64,000 nt of DNA from the NCBI GenBank assembly GCA_017519415.1, contig JAFWSI010000045.1:62001-126000 (forward strand), in the 5' to 3' direction. The first letter of the stretch is position 1, and every line of letters begins with the position of its first letter. The notes under the pieces are model-generated. The model was not told where the DNA came from, ran no database searches, and saw only the letters and a program-made list of their open reading frames with translations. The translations under genes were made by a program, and so were the position numbers. The stretch is from Ruminococcus sp. (GTDB lineage Bacteria > Bacillota > Clostridia > Oscillospirales > Ruminococcaceae). Below, in pieces: positions 34,446 to 42,920 of the stretch.

Positions 34446-35402
34446 ATGAAGGCAAGATTTCATCTGCCGGGCATAACGAGAAATTTCTCGTTCAATCTCA
34501 TATTTGCGCATATGCTGAAAAACTGCCCCTACTATTTCCGCGAGGGCGTTGAGATAGCGTCCTTCTTCGGCACCTTCCCACCCGCTGTATGGAACGGCGG
34601 AAGGAACGTCAAGGGCAGATGCGACGAGGGCTTCATAAAGCAGGTGCTGAAGGCCTTCAACGACATGGGCATACCTGTCCGCTTCACCTTCACAAATCCC
34701 TGTATCACAGAGGAGCTCCTCCACGACGAGTTCTGCAACAGGATACTCGAGCTGGCCTACAATGACCTCAACGAGGTCATAGTCAATTCCCAGCTCCTGG
34801 AGGACTATATCCGCGACAAGTACCCGAAGTACAAGCTCACCAGCTCCACCTGCAAGCGTCTCGACACCATAGACGGCCCTATCAGCGAGCTGAAGAAGGA
34901 TTACCACATCGTCGTCCTCGACTACGACCTGAACAATCAGTACGACCTGCTGGAAAAGATACCTCCCGGGGACAGGAACAGGGTGGAGATACTCTGCAAC
35001 ACCCTCTGCGACCCAAAATGCAAGATGCGCAAGGAGCATTACAGGCTGATCGGAGAAAACTCCATAGCCTATAACGAATACGTCAAGAGCGGCAAGACCA
35101 CTCCCTTCAATCTCAGCGATTATTACGAGATAAACGAGGAGAACGCCATACACTGCAAATGCCGCGAAAGGAATTCCTTTGAGATAAGGAAGCTCCCCAC
35201 CCATGTTTCTCCCGACGATATATGGGGAAAGTATATGCCCATGGGATTCGAGCAGTTCAAGCTGGAGGGCAGGACGGCGGGAAGGATATTCCTCACCGAG
35301 AATTACCTCTACTATATGGCAAAGCCCGAATGCCGCGACGAAGCACGTCTTATGCTCCTCTTCAACCTTGAGAAGAACGGCATAATCCGCGTGGACAAGT
35401 GA
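34446..35402 (+). CDS. U32-like cysteine-rich protein, tandem paralogue 3 of 4
   Basis: A 318-residue protein that shares the family scaffold but is more divergent at the N-terminus: FHLPGITRNFSFNLIF, FFGTFPPAVWNGGRN, TFTNPCITEELLHDEFC. It retains LTSSTCKRLD, DYDLNN, CNTLCDPKC (the second and third Cys align with those of paralogues 1 and 2), HCKCRER and GFEQFKLEGR. It has additional Cys in NCPYYF and TNPC. AAGGAGGC precedes the ATG. It lies 12 bp after paralogue 2. The predicted fold is the same as for its neighbours. Confidence 0.75.
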   Translation: MKARFHLPGITRNFSFNLIFAHMLKNCPYYFREGVEIASFFGTFPPAVWNGGRNVKGRCDEGFIKQVLKAFNDMGIPVRFTFTNPCITEELLHDEFCNRILELAYNDLNEVIVNSQLLEDYIRDKYPKYKLTSSTCKRLDTIDGPISELKKDYHIVVLDYDLNNQYDLLEKIPPGDRNRVEILCNTLCDPKCKMRKEHYRLIGENSIAYNEYVKSGKTTPFNLSDYYEINEENAIHCKCRERNSFEIRKLPTHVSPDDIWGKYMPMGFEQFKLEGRTAGRIFLTENYLYYMAKPECRDEARLMLLFNLEKNGIIRVDK

Positions 35403-35415
35403 CGGAGGGCGATAT

Positions 35416-36354
35416 ATGAAAGCACGTTTTCATCTGCCCGGCATAGCGACACACTTCAAATTCAACCTTGTGTTCGCCACGGTGCTGGAGCAGTTTCCCC
35501 AGTATTTCCGCGACGTGGAGATAGCCTCCTTCTACGGCGCCTTTCCCCAGTCAATATGGAACGGCGGAAGGACCCAGGAGGGAGTATGCGACAAGAGATT
35601 CGTAAAGACGGTGCTCCACGCCTTCAACGAAAGGGGCATACCCGTGAGGTTCACCTTCACCAACCCCGCCCTTGAAAAAAAGCACCTGAACGACAAGTTC
35701 TGCAATATGGTGATGAGCCTTGCGGACAACGGTCTCAATGAGGCCATTGTCGTATCGCCGCTGCTGGAGGAATATATCCGCAAAAACTATCCCTCCTTCA
35801 AGCTGACGAGCTCCACCTGCAAACGTCTCAACGACGGTGACAGACTTGCGGCAGAACTGGAAAAGGATTACCATATAGTCGTAGTGGACTACGACCTGAA
35901 CAACAAATTCGATATACTCGAAAAGCTTCCCAACAAGGACAAGTGCGAGTTCCTTGTGAACTCAAACTGCCGCCCGAACTGTCCCGACAGGGCGCAGCAC
36001 TACTACAACGTCGGCGTCCAGCAGATAAACTACGCAAACCATATGCGGAAATATCCCGATCAGCCCTACGATCCCCTGATCTTCGGCGACGGAAAAAATC
36101 AGAACTGCCCCTTTTTCACGCGCAGTATCTTCGACATCCGCGAGCTGAGCACCAATATCAGACCCGGTGATATATGGGAAAAATACCTTCCCATGGGATT
36201 CAGCCAGTTCAAGATAGAGGGCAGGACCGCATGGCTGTTCAACCTCATCGAGACCTATGTATATTATATGGCAAAGCCCGAATTTGCCGACAAGGCACGC
36301 TACACGCTCATAGACTTCTGCACCGCAAACAACGTAATAACAGTTAATGAATAG
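35416..36354 (+). CDS. U32-like protein, tandem paralogue 4 of 4, with altered cysteines
   Basis: A protein of 312 residues with FHLPGIATHFKFNLVF, FYGAFPQSIWNGGRT, TFTNPALEKKHL, LTSSTCKRL, DYDLNN, SNCRPNC and GFSQFKIEGR. It differs from the other three where they carry CxC: here the sequence is NCPFFTR, so the second Cys is Phe. The conserved KPECRDEAR is KPEFADKAR. If the CxC pair helps bind a cluster in paralogues 1-3, this member may bind it differently or not at all. It also lacks one residue in FRDVEIASF. The start has GGAGG upstream. It is followed 11 bp later by the esterase gene. Confidence 0.75.
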   Translation: MKARFHLPGIATHFKFNLVFATVLEQFPQYFRDVEIASFYGAFPQSIWNGGRTQEGVCDKRFVKTVLHAFNERGIPVRFTFTNPALEKKHLNDKFCNMVMSLADNGLNEAIVVSPLLEEYIRKNYPSFKLTSSTCKRLNDGDRLAAELEKDYHIVVVDYDLNNKFDILEKLPNKDKCEFLVNSNCRPNCPDRAQHYYNVGVQQINYANHMRKYPDQPYDPLIFGDGKNQNCPFFTRSIFDIRELSTNIRPGDIWEKYLPMGFSQFKIEGRTAWLFNLIETYVYYMAKPEFADKARYTLIDFCTANNVITVNE

Positions 36355-36365
36355 GAGAATGCATT

Positions 36366-37868
36366 ATGAAAGCTGCTGCTGTTTTCAGTGACAACATGGT
36401 GCTCCAGCGGAACAGGAATATCCGCGTTTTCGGCACCTGCAACGACAACGAAAAGATAATAACCGTCAGCATACCTGAGCTGGACTGCTCTGCCCGCGCT
36501 TCCGTAAAGGACGGAAGGTGGGAGGCTGTACTGCCGCCCCGCAGGGAATGCGATAACTGCACCCTCGAGATAAGCTGCGGAGCTATCAAGAAGATTTTCC
36601 GCAACGTAGCTATAGGCGAGGTCTGGCTGGCAGGCGGCCAGTCCAATATGGAGTACGAGCTCTGCATGGATAAGAACGGCTCCGCAGCGCTGGCCGGATG
36701 CGGAAACGAAAACGTAAGGTTCTATTACACCCCCAAGTGTGAAATGGCGGACGAAAAGCTTGCCGCTGCCGAAAGAGAGTCCTGCTGGAGTCTTCCCTCA
36801 GCGGAAAACTCCCGCTCATGGTCGGCTGTGGGCTATTATTTCGCAAAGGAGCTCAGCAGAAAGCTGGGCGTTACCGTGGGTATCATCGGCTGCAACTGGG
36901 GCGGTTCCTCCGCATCCGCATGGATCAGCCGCGAATACCTCAGACAGGACAGCCGCCTCCACAAGTACACTGACGAATACGACAAGGCCACAGAGGGAAA
37001 GACCGACGCGGAAATGATAGCCGAATACGACGAGTATTCCGAGTATCAGGGCGCATGGGACGTAAGAAAGAACGAGTGCTATGCAAAGCGTCCGGATATA
37101 GGGTGGCAGGAGATACTTGACATCTGCGGCGAAAGCCGCTACCCCGGTCCTATGGGAATAAAGAACCCCATGAGGCCCTGCGGTCTCTATGAGACCATGC
37201 TCAGCAGGATCTCTCCCTATACTCTTGCGGGAGTCCTCTGGTATCAGGGCGAATCCGACGATGTGAACTGCACCACCTACGATCTGGTGCTGAAAGCGCT
37301 CATAGAAAACTGGCGCAGGGACTGGAAGGACGACAGCCTGCCATTTATGATAGTGCAGCTGCCCATGTTCAGATACTCCGACGATGAAGATACCGCCAGC
37401 TGGGCGTATATACGCGAGGCTCAGGAAAGGGTGTTCCGCTCGGTGAGGAACACAGGTCTGGCAGTATGCCTTGACTGCGGAGAATTCAACAATATCCACC
37501 CCGTTGACAAGGCTCCCGTGGCTCACAGGCTTTACCTTCAGGCTCTGAGTCAGGTATACGGACTCTGCGGAGACAGTGAGGCTCTGCCTCCAATGTATGA
37601 CAGCTTTGAGGTCCGCGACGGCAGGATATTCATATACCTCAGGAACTATGAGGGCGGTCTCTGCGGTCAGCCCGAGGGCTTTGAGATAGCAGGCGCGGAC
37701 GGAGTATACTATCCCGCCGAATCAGAAATAAAGCTGCCCTGTATCGTACTCAGCAGCAGTAAGGTAAAGGCTCCCGTGTCGGCACGGTACAAGTGGATCA
37801 ACTATGCGGAGGTCAGCCTTTTCGGCGCCAACGGCATACCCCTCCCGCCCTTCCGCACGGAGCGCTGA
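36366..37868 (+). CDS. Cytoplasmic SGNH-type sialate O-acetylesterase-like protein
   Basis: Predicted to remove O-acetyl groups from a sugar (family: sialate 9-O-acetylesterase / acetylxylan-type SGNH hydrolases). The 500-residue protein has an N-terminal beta domain beginning AVFSDNMVLQR, then the nucleophile block AGGQSNMEYEL (about 90), CNWGGSSASAWI (about 177), WYQGESDD (about 291) and the Asp/His block FNNIHPVDK (about 376). All SGNH blocks are visible. There is no signal peptide, so the substrate would be an imported saccharide. It shares the operon with the four U32-like genes; no glycosidase is adjacent. Confidence 0.88.
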   Translation: MKAAAVFSDNMVLQRNRNIRVFGTCNDNEKIITVSIPELDCSARASVKDGRWEAVLPPRRECDNCTLEISCGAIKKIFRNVAIGEVWLAGGQSNMEYELCMDKNGSAALAGCGNENVRFYYTPKCEMADEKLAAAERESCWSLPSAENSRSWSAVGYYFAKELSRKLGVTVGIIGCNWGGSSASAWISREYLRQDSRLHKYTDEYDKATEGKTDAEMIAEYDEYSEYQGAWDVRKNECYAKRPDIGWQEILDICGESRYPGPMGIKNPMRPCGLYETMLSRISPYTLAGVLWYQGESDDVNCTTYDLVLKALIENWRRDWKDDSLPFMIVQLPMFRYSDDEDTASWAYIREAQERVFRSVRNTGLAVCLDCGEFNNIHPVDKAPVAHRLYLQALSQVYGLCGDSEALPPMYDSFEVRDGRIFIYLRNYEGGLCGQPEGFEIAGADGVYYPAESEIKLPCIVLSSSKVKAPVSARYKWINYAEVSLFGANGIPLPPFRTER

Positions 37869-37902
37869 GCGCAGGGAATAATCATTCAGAAGGAGTAAGA
37901 TC

Positions 37903-38673
37903 ATGCTTTTAGCAGTAGATATAGGAAATACGAATATAGTTTTCGGCTGCGTCAACGACGCGGACGAGGTGGTGCTCTTTGAACGCATAAGCACCGACCA
38001 CAATGCCACGGCTGCGGAATATGCCGTGCTCATCAAAACGATCCTCGAAATGAACAGCTTCAACGTGTCGGATATAAACGACGCTATCATGTCATCGGTA
38101 GTCCCCTCGGTCACAAATACCGTCAAGGAGGCTGTACGCAAGCTTTTCGGAGTAGATGTAATGGTGGCTGGGCCGGGAGTAAAGACAGGTCTCAACATAC
38201 TCATAGACAATCCCGCACAGCTGGGCAGCGATCAGGCTGTTGACGCAGTTGCGGCTATCAATCAGTACCCCGTTCCCCTTATCATAATAGATATGGGCAC
38301 AGCTACGACCCTCTCCGTAGTGGACAGTCAGAAGAACTACCGCGGCGGAGTCATCCTCACGGGCATGAAGGTATCGGCAGACGCTCTTACCGCACGCACG
38401 GCACAGCTCCCCAAGATCAATTTTGAGGTGCCGCCCCATGTTATCGGCACAAATACGATAGACTGCCTCAAGAGCGGTATCCTCTATTCAAACGCCAGCG
38501 CCCTCGACGGCCTTATCGACCGCATGGAGGAGGAGCTCGGCGAGAAGTGCACCGCTGTCGCTACGGGCGGTCTCTCCGAGCTGGTAGTACCTCTGTGCAG
38601 AAGGAAGATAATCCTCGATAACAACCTGCTCATAAAGGGACTTGCCATTATCTACAGGAAAAACAAGAAGTAA
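37903..38673 (+). CDS. coaX: Type III pantothenate kinase
   Basis: CoaX phosphorylates pantothenate, the first step of CoA synthesis, and is insensitive to CoA feedback. The 256-residue protein has the ASKHA ATP site AVDIGNTNIVFGC at the N-terminus, PAQLGSDQAVDAVAA (about 106) and IIIDMGTATTLSVVD (about 127). AAGGAG precedes the ATG. It is the last gene of the nadA operon; a strong terminator follows 8 bp later. Confidence 0.96.
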   Translation: MLLAVDIGNTNIVFGCVNDADEVVLFERISTDHNATAAEYAVLIKTILEMNSFNVSDINDAIMSSVVPSVTNTVKEAVRKLFGVDVMVAGPGVKTGLNILIDNPAQLGSDQAVDAVAAINQYPVPLIIIDMGTATTLSVVDSQKNYRGGVILTGMKVSADALTARTAQLPKINFEVPPHVIGTNTIDCLKSGILYSNASALDGLIDRMEEELGEKCTAVATGGLSELVVPLCRRKIILDNNLLIKGLAIIYRKNKK

Positions 38674-38681
38674 ACAAGAAT

Positions 38682-38720
38682 AAAAAGCTCCGGAGACTTT
38701 AAGGTCTCCGGAGCTTTTTT
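38682..38720. terminator. Bidirectional terminator between coaX and the M23 gene
   Basis: AAAAAGCTCCGGAGAC pairs with GTCTCCGGAGCTTTTTT around TTTAAG. A-tract and T-tract on both sides serve both strands; the convergent M23 gene ends at the same place. Confidence 0.93.
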
Positions 38721-40561
38721 CAGTTTTTCTTCTTATCGTTCTTTTTCCTGTTCTTTTCGGACTCCTCACTGAAGCTGTCCACCGTATTCAGGAACAGCTC
38801 GGGATCAAGGCACATACCGAGGTGCCTTACCTCGAAATGGCAGTGCGAGCCGAAGGAATTACCTGTATTTCCGACCTCGCCTATGAGCTGTCCGCGGGTA
38901 ACGTACTGACCCTCGTCAACAAGTACGGCACTCATATGTCCGTATACCGTCTGGTACTCGTCCTGATGGCCTATCTGAACGAAATATCCGTAGCCGCCTG
39001 TATTCCAGCCCGCAGATACTACCACGCCGTCAGCTGCGGCGTATATCTCCGTACCTGTGGAAGCGGCTATATCCATGCCCTTATGATTCCTTGCACCGCC
39101 GAAGCCGTCGCTGACCCAGCCGCCGTCAACAGGCCAGCCGAACTGTCCCGAGCCTGTAAGCACCGTACTGGGACTGTCGGGTCTTGCAGCATAAATTCCT
39201 ATGCCTATCTGCTCCACAACGGGCTGCTTGGTTATCTTTGTGCTGATGGTCTTGCGGGAGTACTCCTTGCCGTCCACATATGTTACCTCGATATGGCTGG
39301 TCTTTTCTCCGCGCCTGCCCTTTACGATTATATCGCGCACTCCTGCGTTGAGAGAGCTGGTCTCAACCTCTATGGTCTCATAGTCAAGAAAGGTGATGGG
39401 ATCCATTTCCCTGATATATTTTATGGGGAGATAGCTTTCGGTCTCTATAACGTTGACTATCATGCCCTTCCTGCATTTCCTGCTTATATCGGGATTAAGC
39501 TCCTCAAGCTTCTCAAAGTCCATATTGTACTTCTGGGCTATCATGGCAGCCGTATCGCCGCTCTGAGCGATATATACCGACCTCTTCTCCTTTTCGGAGG
39601 TAAGGAGCTTTATCGCCTCATCCTTTTCCATTACGCTTTCCGCAAGGTAGATACCCCGGGAATACTCTATCTGATTCTTATACGAAAGATCCTTTACGAT
39701 GCCGTCAACCCTGTAGTTGAGTATCCTCTCGTTGAGGGCGTCCTGAATGGGCTCCTTGTCCCTGACGGCTCCGATGAATTTACCGTCTATATATATACCG
39801 TCCGCTTCCAGGAGCTCCTCATCGGAGGAAGCGAGCATTTCATTGGCAAGCTGACCTGCCGACACTATGGTATCGTTCTCATTTATTATCCTGAGGGAAT
39901 ACTTCGCCGAAAGGTTGATCACCTCGTTGCTATCGTCGTAGGATATTCGCTGCTGCACCTCACGCTCGGCGGCCTCAAAATCAGCCTCCGCCTTGATAAC
40001 GCCTATCTCCTTGCCGTTGTACTCGACGCTGAGACCGTACTCCAGTCCCGAGCCGTAGCGCACTATGCCTATGAGAAAGGCTATGGATACCACGGGAAGT
40101 ATATAATTGAAGACAGTATAGAACACGCCGTCCTCTCCGAATAGGTACGAGCACCAGAAGTAAGCAAGAGCCTTGTTGTATTCCTCCTTGCTTTCCCTGC
40201 GTGCCTTCTGCACTTTTTTCTGAAGCCTCTTGTTGACCTTAAAGCGGTTCCGCATAGGTGATGAGATCTCCCTGAGTAGCCATAACACCGCCCTGAACAG
40301 AGATACTGCAAGCTCCCAGAGCTCCGAGAGCACCAGCTTTACCGCCGTAATGAGTCCCAGCAGGACAGCTGCGCCTACCTTGACCGAAAACAGGCCTGCT
40401 CTTGTAAAAAAGGAGAGTGTCGGCTTTCTCCGCGGCACAGTATACTTCGGCGCCGCCGGCTCAATAGCCGCAGCTTCGCCGGGATATGCTTCCGTATCAT
40501 CGGCTGTGACAGCTTCGTTCTCTACGTCGTCTGTCATTTCCGTACCGTATTCCGTATCCAC
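38720..40561 (-). CDS. Membrane-anchored LysM-G5-M23 peptidase
   Basis: Probably a peptidoglycan endopeptidase. The protein is 613 residues and starts with GTG behind AAAGGAG. An acidic cytoplasmic N-terminus is followed by hydrophobic segments at about 55-78 and 150-168, with a highly basic stretch between (about 104-128). Then come an extracellular domain, LysM (about 330-375, YIAQSGDTAAMIAQKYNMD), a G5 domain (about 385-460) and M23 (about 490-590). The M23 zinc ligands are in RNHKGMDIA and SHCHFEVRH. It ends in a Lys/Asn-rich tail. Such LysM-G5-M23 proteins occur in Firmicutes as sporulation or cell-wall factors; the exact substrate bond is not deducible. Confidence 0.92.
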   Translation of the reverse strand: MDTEYGTEMTDDVENEAVTADDTEAYPGEAAAIEPAAPKYTVPRRKPTLSFFTRAGLFSVKVGAAVLLGLITAVKLVLSELWELAVSLFRAVLWLLREISSPMRNRFKVNKRLQKKVQKARRESKEEYNKALAYFWCSYLFGEDGVFYTVFNYILPVVSIAFLIGIVRYGSGLEYGLSVEYNGKEIGVIKAEADFEAAEREVQQRISYDDSNEVINLSAKYSLRIINENDTIVSAGQLANEMLASSDEELLEADGIYIDGKFIGAVRDKEPIQDALNERILNYRVDGIVKDLSYKNQIEYSRGIYLAESVMEKDEAIKLLTSEKEKRSVYIAQSGDTAAMIAQKYNMDFEKLEELNPDISRKCRKGMIVNVIETESYLPIKYIREMDPITFLDYETIEVETSSLNAGVRDIIVKGRRGEKTSHIEVTYVDGKEYSRKTISTKITKQPVVEQIGIGIYAARPDSPSTVLTGSGQFGWPVDGGWVSDGFGGARNHKGMDIAASTGTEIYAAADGVVVSAGWNTGGYGYFVQIGHQDEYQTVYGHMSAVLVDEGQYVTRGQLIGEVGNTGNSFGSHCHFEVRHLGMCLDPELFLNTVDSFSEESEKNRKKNDKKKN

Positions 40562-40687
40562 GGGATCTCTCCTTTCCTTCAGGTATTTGCATTGTATTTA
40601 TTATAGCATAAATTTGTGATAATAAAGCGAAAATATCCCATTGATCTGTCATTTAAGGGAGTATTTCGCTTTTATGCACAAAAATCA

Positions 40688-41164
40688 TCACTGATTTTTA
40701 TTGAAATGCCACGAATAATCAAGCATTTCTACTGTATAGTCACGGAGCTTTTCCAGCAGCGGAACTACGTCCTTCTTTGCAGCGGCAAGGTCGTGCTCGC
40801 GGTAGTTTCCGCACTCCACCTCGGTGCAGCCCGGTATCTCTCCCTCGTAGTCCCTGATGAACGTATATGCGTCACGCACCAGCTTTATGGCGTTTTCGTG
40901 AGAAAGTCCCCTTGTGAGCAGATAAAAGCCCGTGCGGCAGCCCATAGGTCCCACATAGACGATATTTTTGCCGAACTCGGAATTTCTTGCGTATGTAGCA
41001 AAAAGATGCTCTATGGTGTGCATGGAGGGCGTTGCAAGATACACGCCGCCGTTGGGCTTTACCATGCGGACGTCATATGTCACAATATCCTCATCGATAC
41101 GCGATATGTACATACCCACGCTGAATTTTGTATGGTCTACCTGAAAGCTTGCTATCTTTTCCAT
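40688..41164 (-). CDS. luxS: S-ribosylhomocysteine lyase (AI-2 synthase)
   Basis: LuxS splits S-ribosylhomocysteine into homocysteine and DPD, the AI-2 precursor. I place the start at 41164: AAGGAG lies eight bases upstream, whereas the ATG at 41170 is only two bases from it. The 158-residue product has the metal-binding HTIEHLFATY (about 52), VGPMGCRTGFYL (about 77, catalytic Cys), and the third ligand in ECGNYREHDL (about 118). All active residues are present. It lies directly downstream of the pseudouridine synthase gene and is probably co-transcribed. Confidence 0.96.
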   Translation of the reverse strand: MEKIASFQVDHTKFSVGMYISRIDEDIVTYDVRMVKPNGGVYLATPSMHTIEHLFATYARNSEFGKNIVYVGPMGCRTGFYLLTRGLSHENAIKLVRDAYTFIRDYEGEIPGCTEVECGNYREHDLAAAKKDVVPLLEKLRDYTVEMLDYSWHFNKNQ

Positions 41165-41166
41165 GA

Positions 41167-42018
41167 TCATTTCTCCTTGAATAGTTTCTGAATATCCCCG
41201 GGAAGCTCCGAGGTCACTGTTATGAGCTCTCCTGTGAGCGGCTCGCGGAAGCTGAGCCGGCCGCAGTGAAGAGCCTGTCTCGTTATATCTTCACGAAGCC
41301 CGCCGTACAGGTCGTCTCCTGCAAGGGGAGCTCCGATATGAGCAAAATGTACCCGTATCTGGTGAGTGCGTCCCGTTTCGAGGTGTATCTCCGCAAGGGA
41401 GTACTTCCCGTTCATCATCAGACGCCTGTAATGAGTTACCGCTCTCTGCCCGTCCTCACGGACGCAGCGGAGTATTATGGACTCCCTTTCACGGGCTATG
41501 GGAGCGTCTATGGTGCCGCTCTCGGGGATAGCCCCATGTACTGCGGCGTAGTACACCTTTTCGCATCCGCCCTGTAGAAGCTTTGCCGAAAAAGCGTCCT
41601 TGGCCACTATACAAAGCCCCGATGTATCGCGGTCCAGCCTGTTCACTGAGCGGAAGGTCAGTCCGGGGTAACGGTACGCAAAATAATTCCCGAGAGTGTC
41701 GCCCTGATGACGTACAGAAGGGTGTACCGGCATACCGCTGGGCTTGTCGAAGACCACAAGGCTGTCGTTTTCGTAGGCTACGGGCACATTCAGCTGCGGA
41801 CCGGGATCAAGCAGGCTGTCGTCCTCAAGGGTGAGTACTATGACGTCGCCCTTCTCAACAGTGTCTATGCTGCGGATAAGCTCTCCCCGCCGTGTCATGC
41901 CGCCCACCTGCCGTTTAAGCCTTGTCAGCAGCCGTCTGGAGACTCCTTTTTTTCCGAGAAGAAATTTTTCCAGCGTCAGCGGCCTTTCCGAGTCCACTGT
42001 CAGCTCTATCCGTTTCAA
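41167..42018 (-). CDS. RluD-family rRNA/tRNA pseudouridine synthase
   Basis: It isomerises uridine to pseudouridine in structured RNA. AAGGAGG (42027-42033) precedes a TTG at 42018, so I choose that start (283 residues) over the ATG at 42054, which lies upstream of the ribosome site. The product has an N-terminal S4-like domain, then NRLDRDTSGLCIVAKD (catalytic Asp, about 120) and LETGRTHQIRVHFAHIGAPLAGD (about 210), all family signatures. Its first 104 bp overlap the 3' end of the upstream membrane gene in another frame. The specific target uridine cannot be told from sequence. Confidence 0.92.
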   Translation of the reverse strand: MKRIELTVDSERPLTLEKFLLGKKGVSRRLLTRLKRQVGGMTRRGELIRSIDTVEKGDVIVLTLEDDSLLDPGPQLNVPVAYENDSLVVFDKPSGMPVHPSVRHQGDTLGNYFAYRYPGLTFRSVNRLDRDTSGLCIVAKDAFSAKLLQGGCEKVYYAAVHGAIPESGTIDAPIARERESIILRCVREDGQRAVTHYRRLMMNGKYSLAEIHLETGRTHQIRVHFAHIGAPLAGDDLYGGLREDITRQALHCGRLSFREPLTGELITVTSELPGDIQKLFKEK

Positions 42019-42784
42019 GGTATTCGTCCTCCTTGATGAAAATATCTGTGGCAAGGGAATATGCGGTCTTCAGACCCGTAAGCGCAGAGGGCAGCCCCGC
42101 CACAGTCAGCAGCCGCGGCAGATACAGCGCAATGAGCCGTATCATTACCCGTTTTCTGCCGCTCATAAAGCCCACGGAATACAGCACCGTACGGAAGGCA
42201 GTCTTCCCGGGAAAGCGCACCAGCAGATAGGGAACAGCCGTAAAGCTCAGCTTCAGCGACAGCCAGATATACGCCGACGCCATGCAGAGGAATACGGCGT
42301 TGACGCCGAGAAATACCTCAAGAGGCCCCGTCTTGCCGCCCAGTACTCCGTATGCGGTCACTCCGAAGAATACCGCAGGAGCAAGGGCAAGAAGTCCCAG
42401 GACCTTCGTCCACAGAAGAGCGGATATGCTTCGTCTGAGAGTGCGTTTTTTCAGCAGGGACTGCGAAAATGTCCTCCGCAGCCTGTATGGGGGATCCGAG
42501 GTTACGGAGTACAGCCGCTCCGCCGCCGCATAGGTGAGAGGCGCAGCCGTTATCCACCGCAGCAGGGTGCATATCACCGCCACCGCAAGCTGTACGGGGC
42601 TACTGCCGCCGAAGAGCCTGATAGGCTCCGTCCCGCCGTAATACAGCAGGAGACTGTATGCCGCCGCCTCGGCGAAGCGGAAAAACAGTTCCGCACCCAG
42701 GGGAAGTATACATATCATCATGGTCCGCGCCCGTCTGCCCCTGAGCAGACCTGCCGAATAGCGGATAAGCTCCCTTGCCTTCAT
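41915..42784 (-). CDS. Multi-pass membrane protein of unknown function
   Basis: A protein of 289 residues with hydrophobic segments at about 22-50, 65-85, 122-148 and 155-185, and Arg-rich loops (RRARTMMI, KKRTLRRSIS). The C-terminal 35 residues (KEDEYLETDRADSG...) are hydrophilic and read through the start region of the rluD-like gene. That gives an overlap of 104 bp, long for bacteria, so the true stop may once have been earlier. No family is recognised. A downstream-gene coupling function is possible. Confidence 0.72.
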   Translation of the reverse strand: MKARELIRYSAGLLRGRRARTMMICILPLGAELFFRFAEAAAYSLLLYYGGTEPIRLFGGSSPVQLAVAVICTLLRWITAAPLTYAAAERLYSVTSDPPYRLRRTFSQSLLKKRTLRRSISALLWTKVLGLLALAPAVFFGVTAYGVLGGKTGPLEVFLGVNAVFLCMASAYIWLSLKLSFTAVPYLLVRFPGKTAFRTVLYSVGFMSGRKRVMIRLIALYLPRLLTVAGLPSALTGLKTAYSLATDIFIKEDEYLETDRADSGLGKAADAGKISSRKKRSLQTAADKA

Positions 42785-42867
42785 ATCTGTGCCTCCGAAA
42801 AATGGTTTTACAGATATTATTGGCGGATTTTGAACTATTATTCATTCGATCGGCATTAGTGTGGATA

Positions 42868-42920
42868 TGCAGGCGAACACTGTTCGCCCCTACAGGCTAA
42901 AGGCTAACGGCTGATGGCTC
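42868..42920. repeat. TGTAGGG hairpin fused to a GGCTAA-type arm
   Basis: GGCGAACA/TGTTCGCC (42872-42889) is followed by CCTACAGG, then GGCTAAAGGCTAACGGCTGATGG (42895-42917). The element abuts the TGA of the histidine phosphatase gene. It joins both repeat types seen in the window. Confidence 0.6.

Noticed and set aside
33618-35204. A 528-codon minus-strand frame across paralogues 2 and 3
   Set aside because: Antisense to two conserved paralogues with ribosome sites. Its internal repetition simply mirrors the duplicated genes.
38822-40144. A 440-codon plus-strand frame across the M23 peptidase gene
   Set aside because: Antisense to a gene with clear LysM, G5 and M23 motifs; no ribosome site or family signature.
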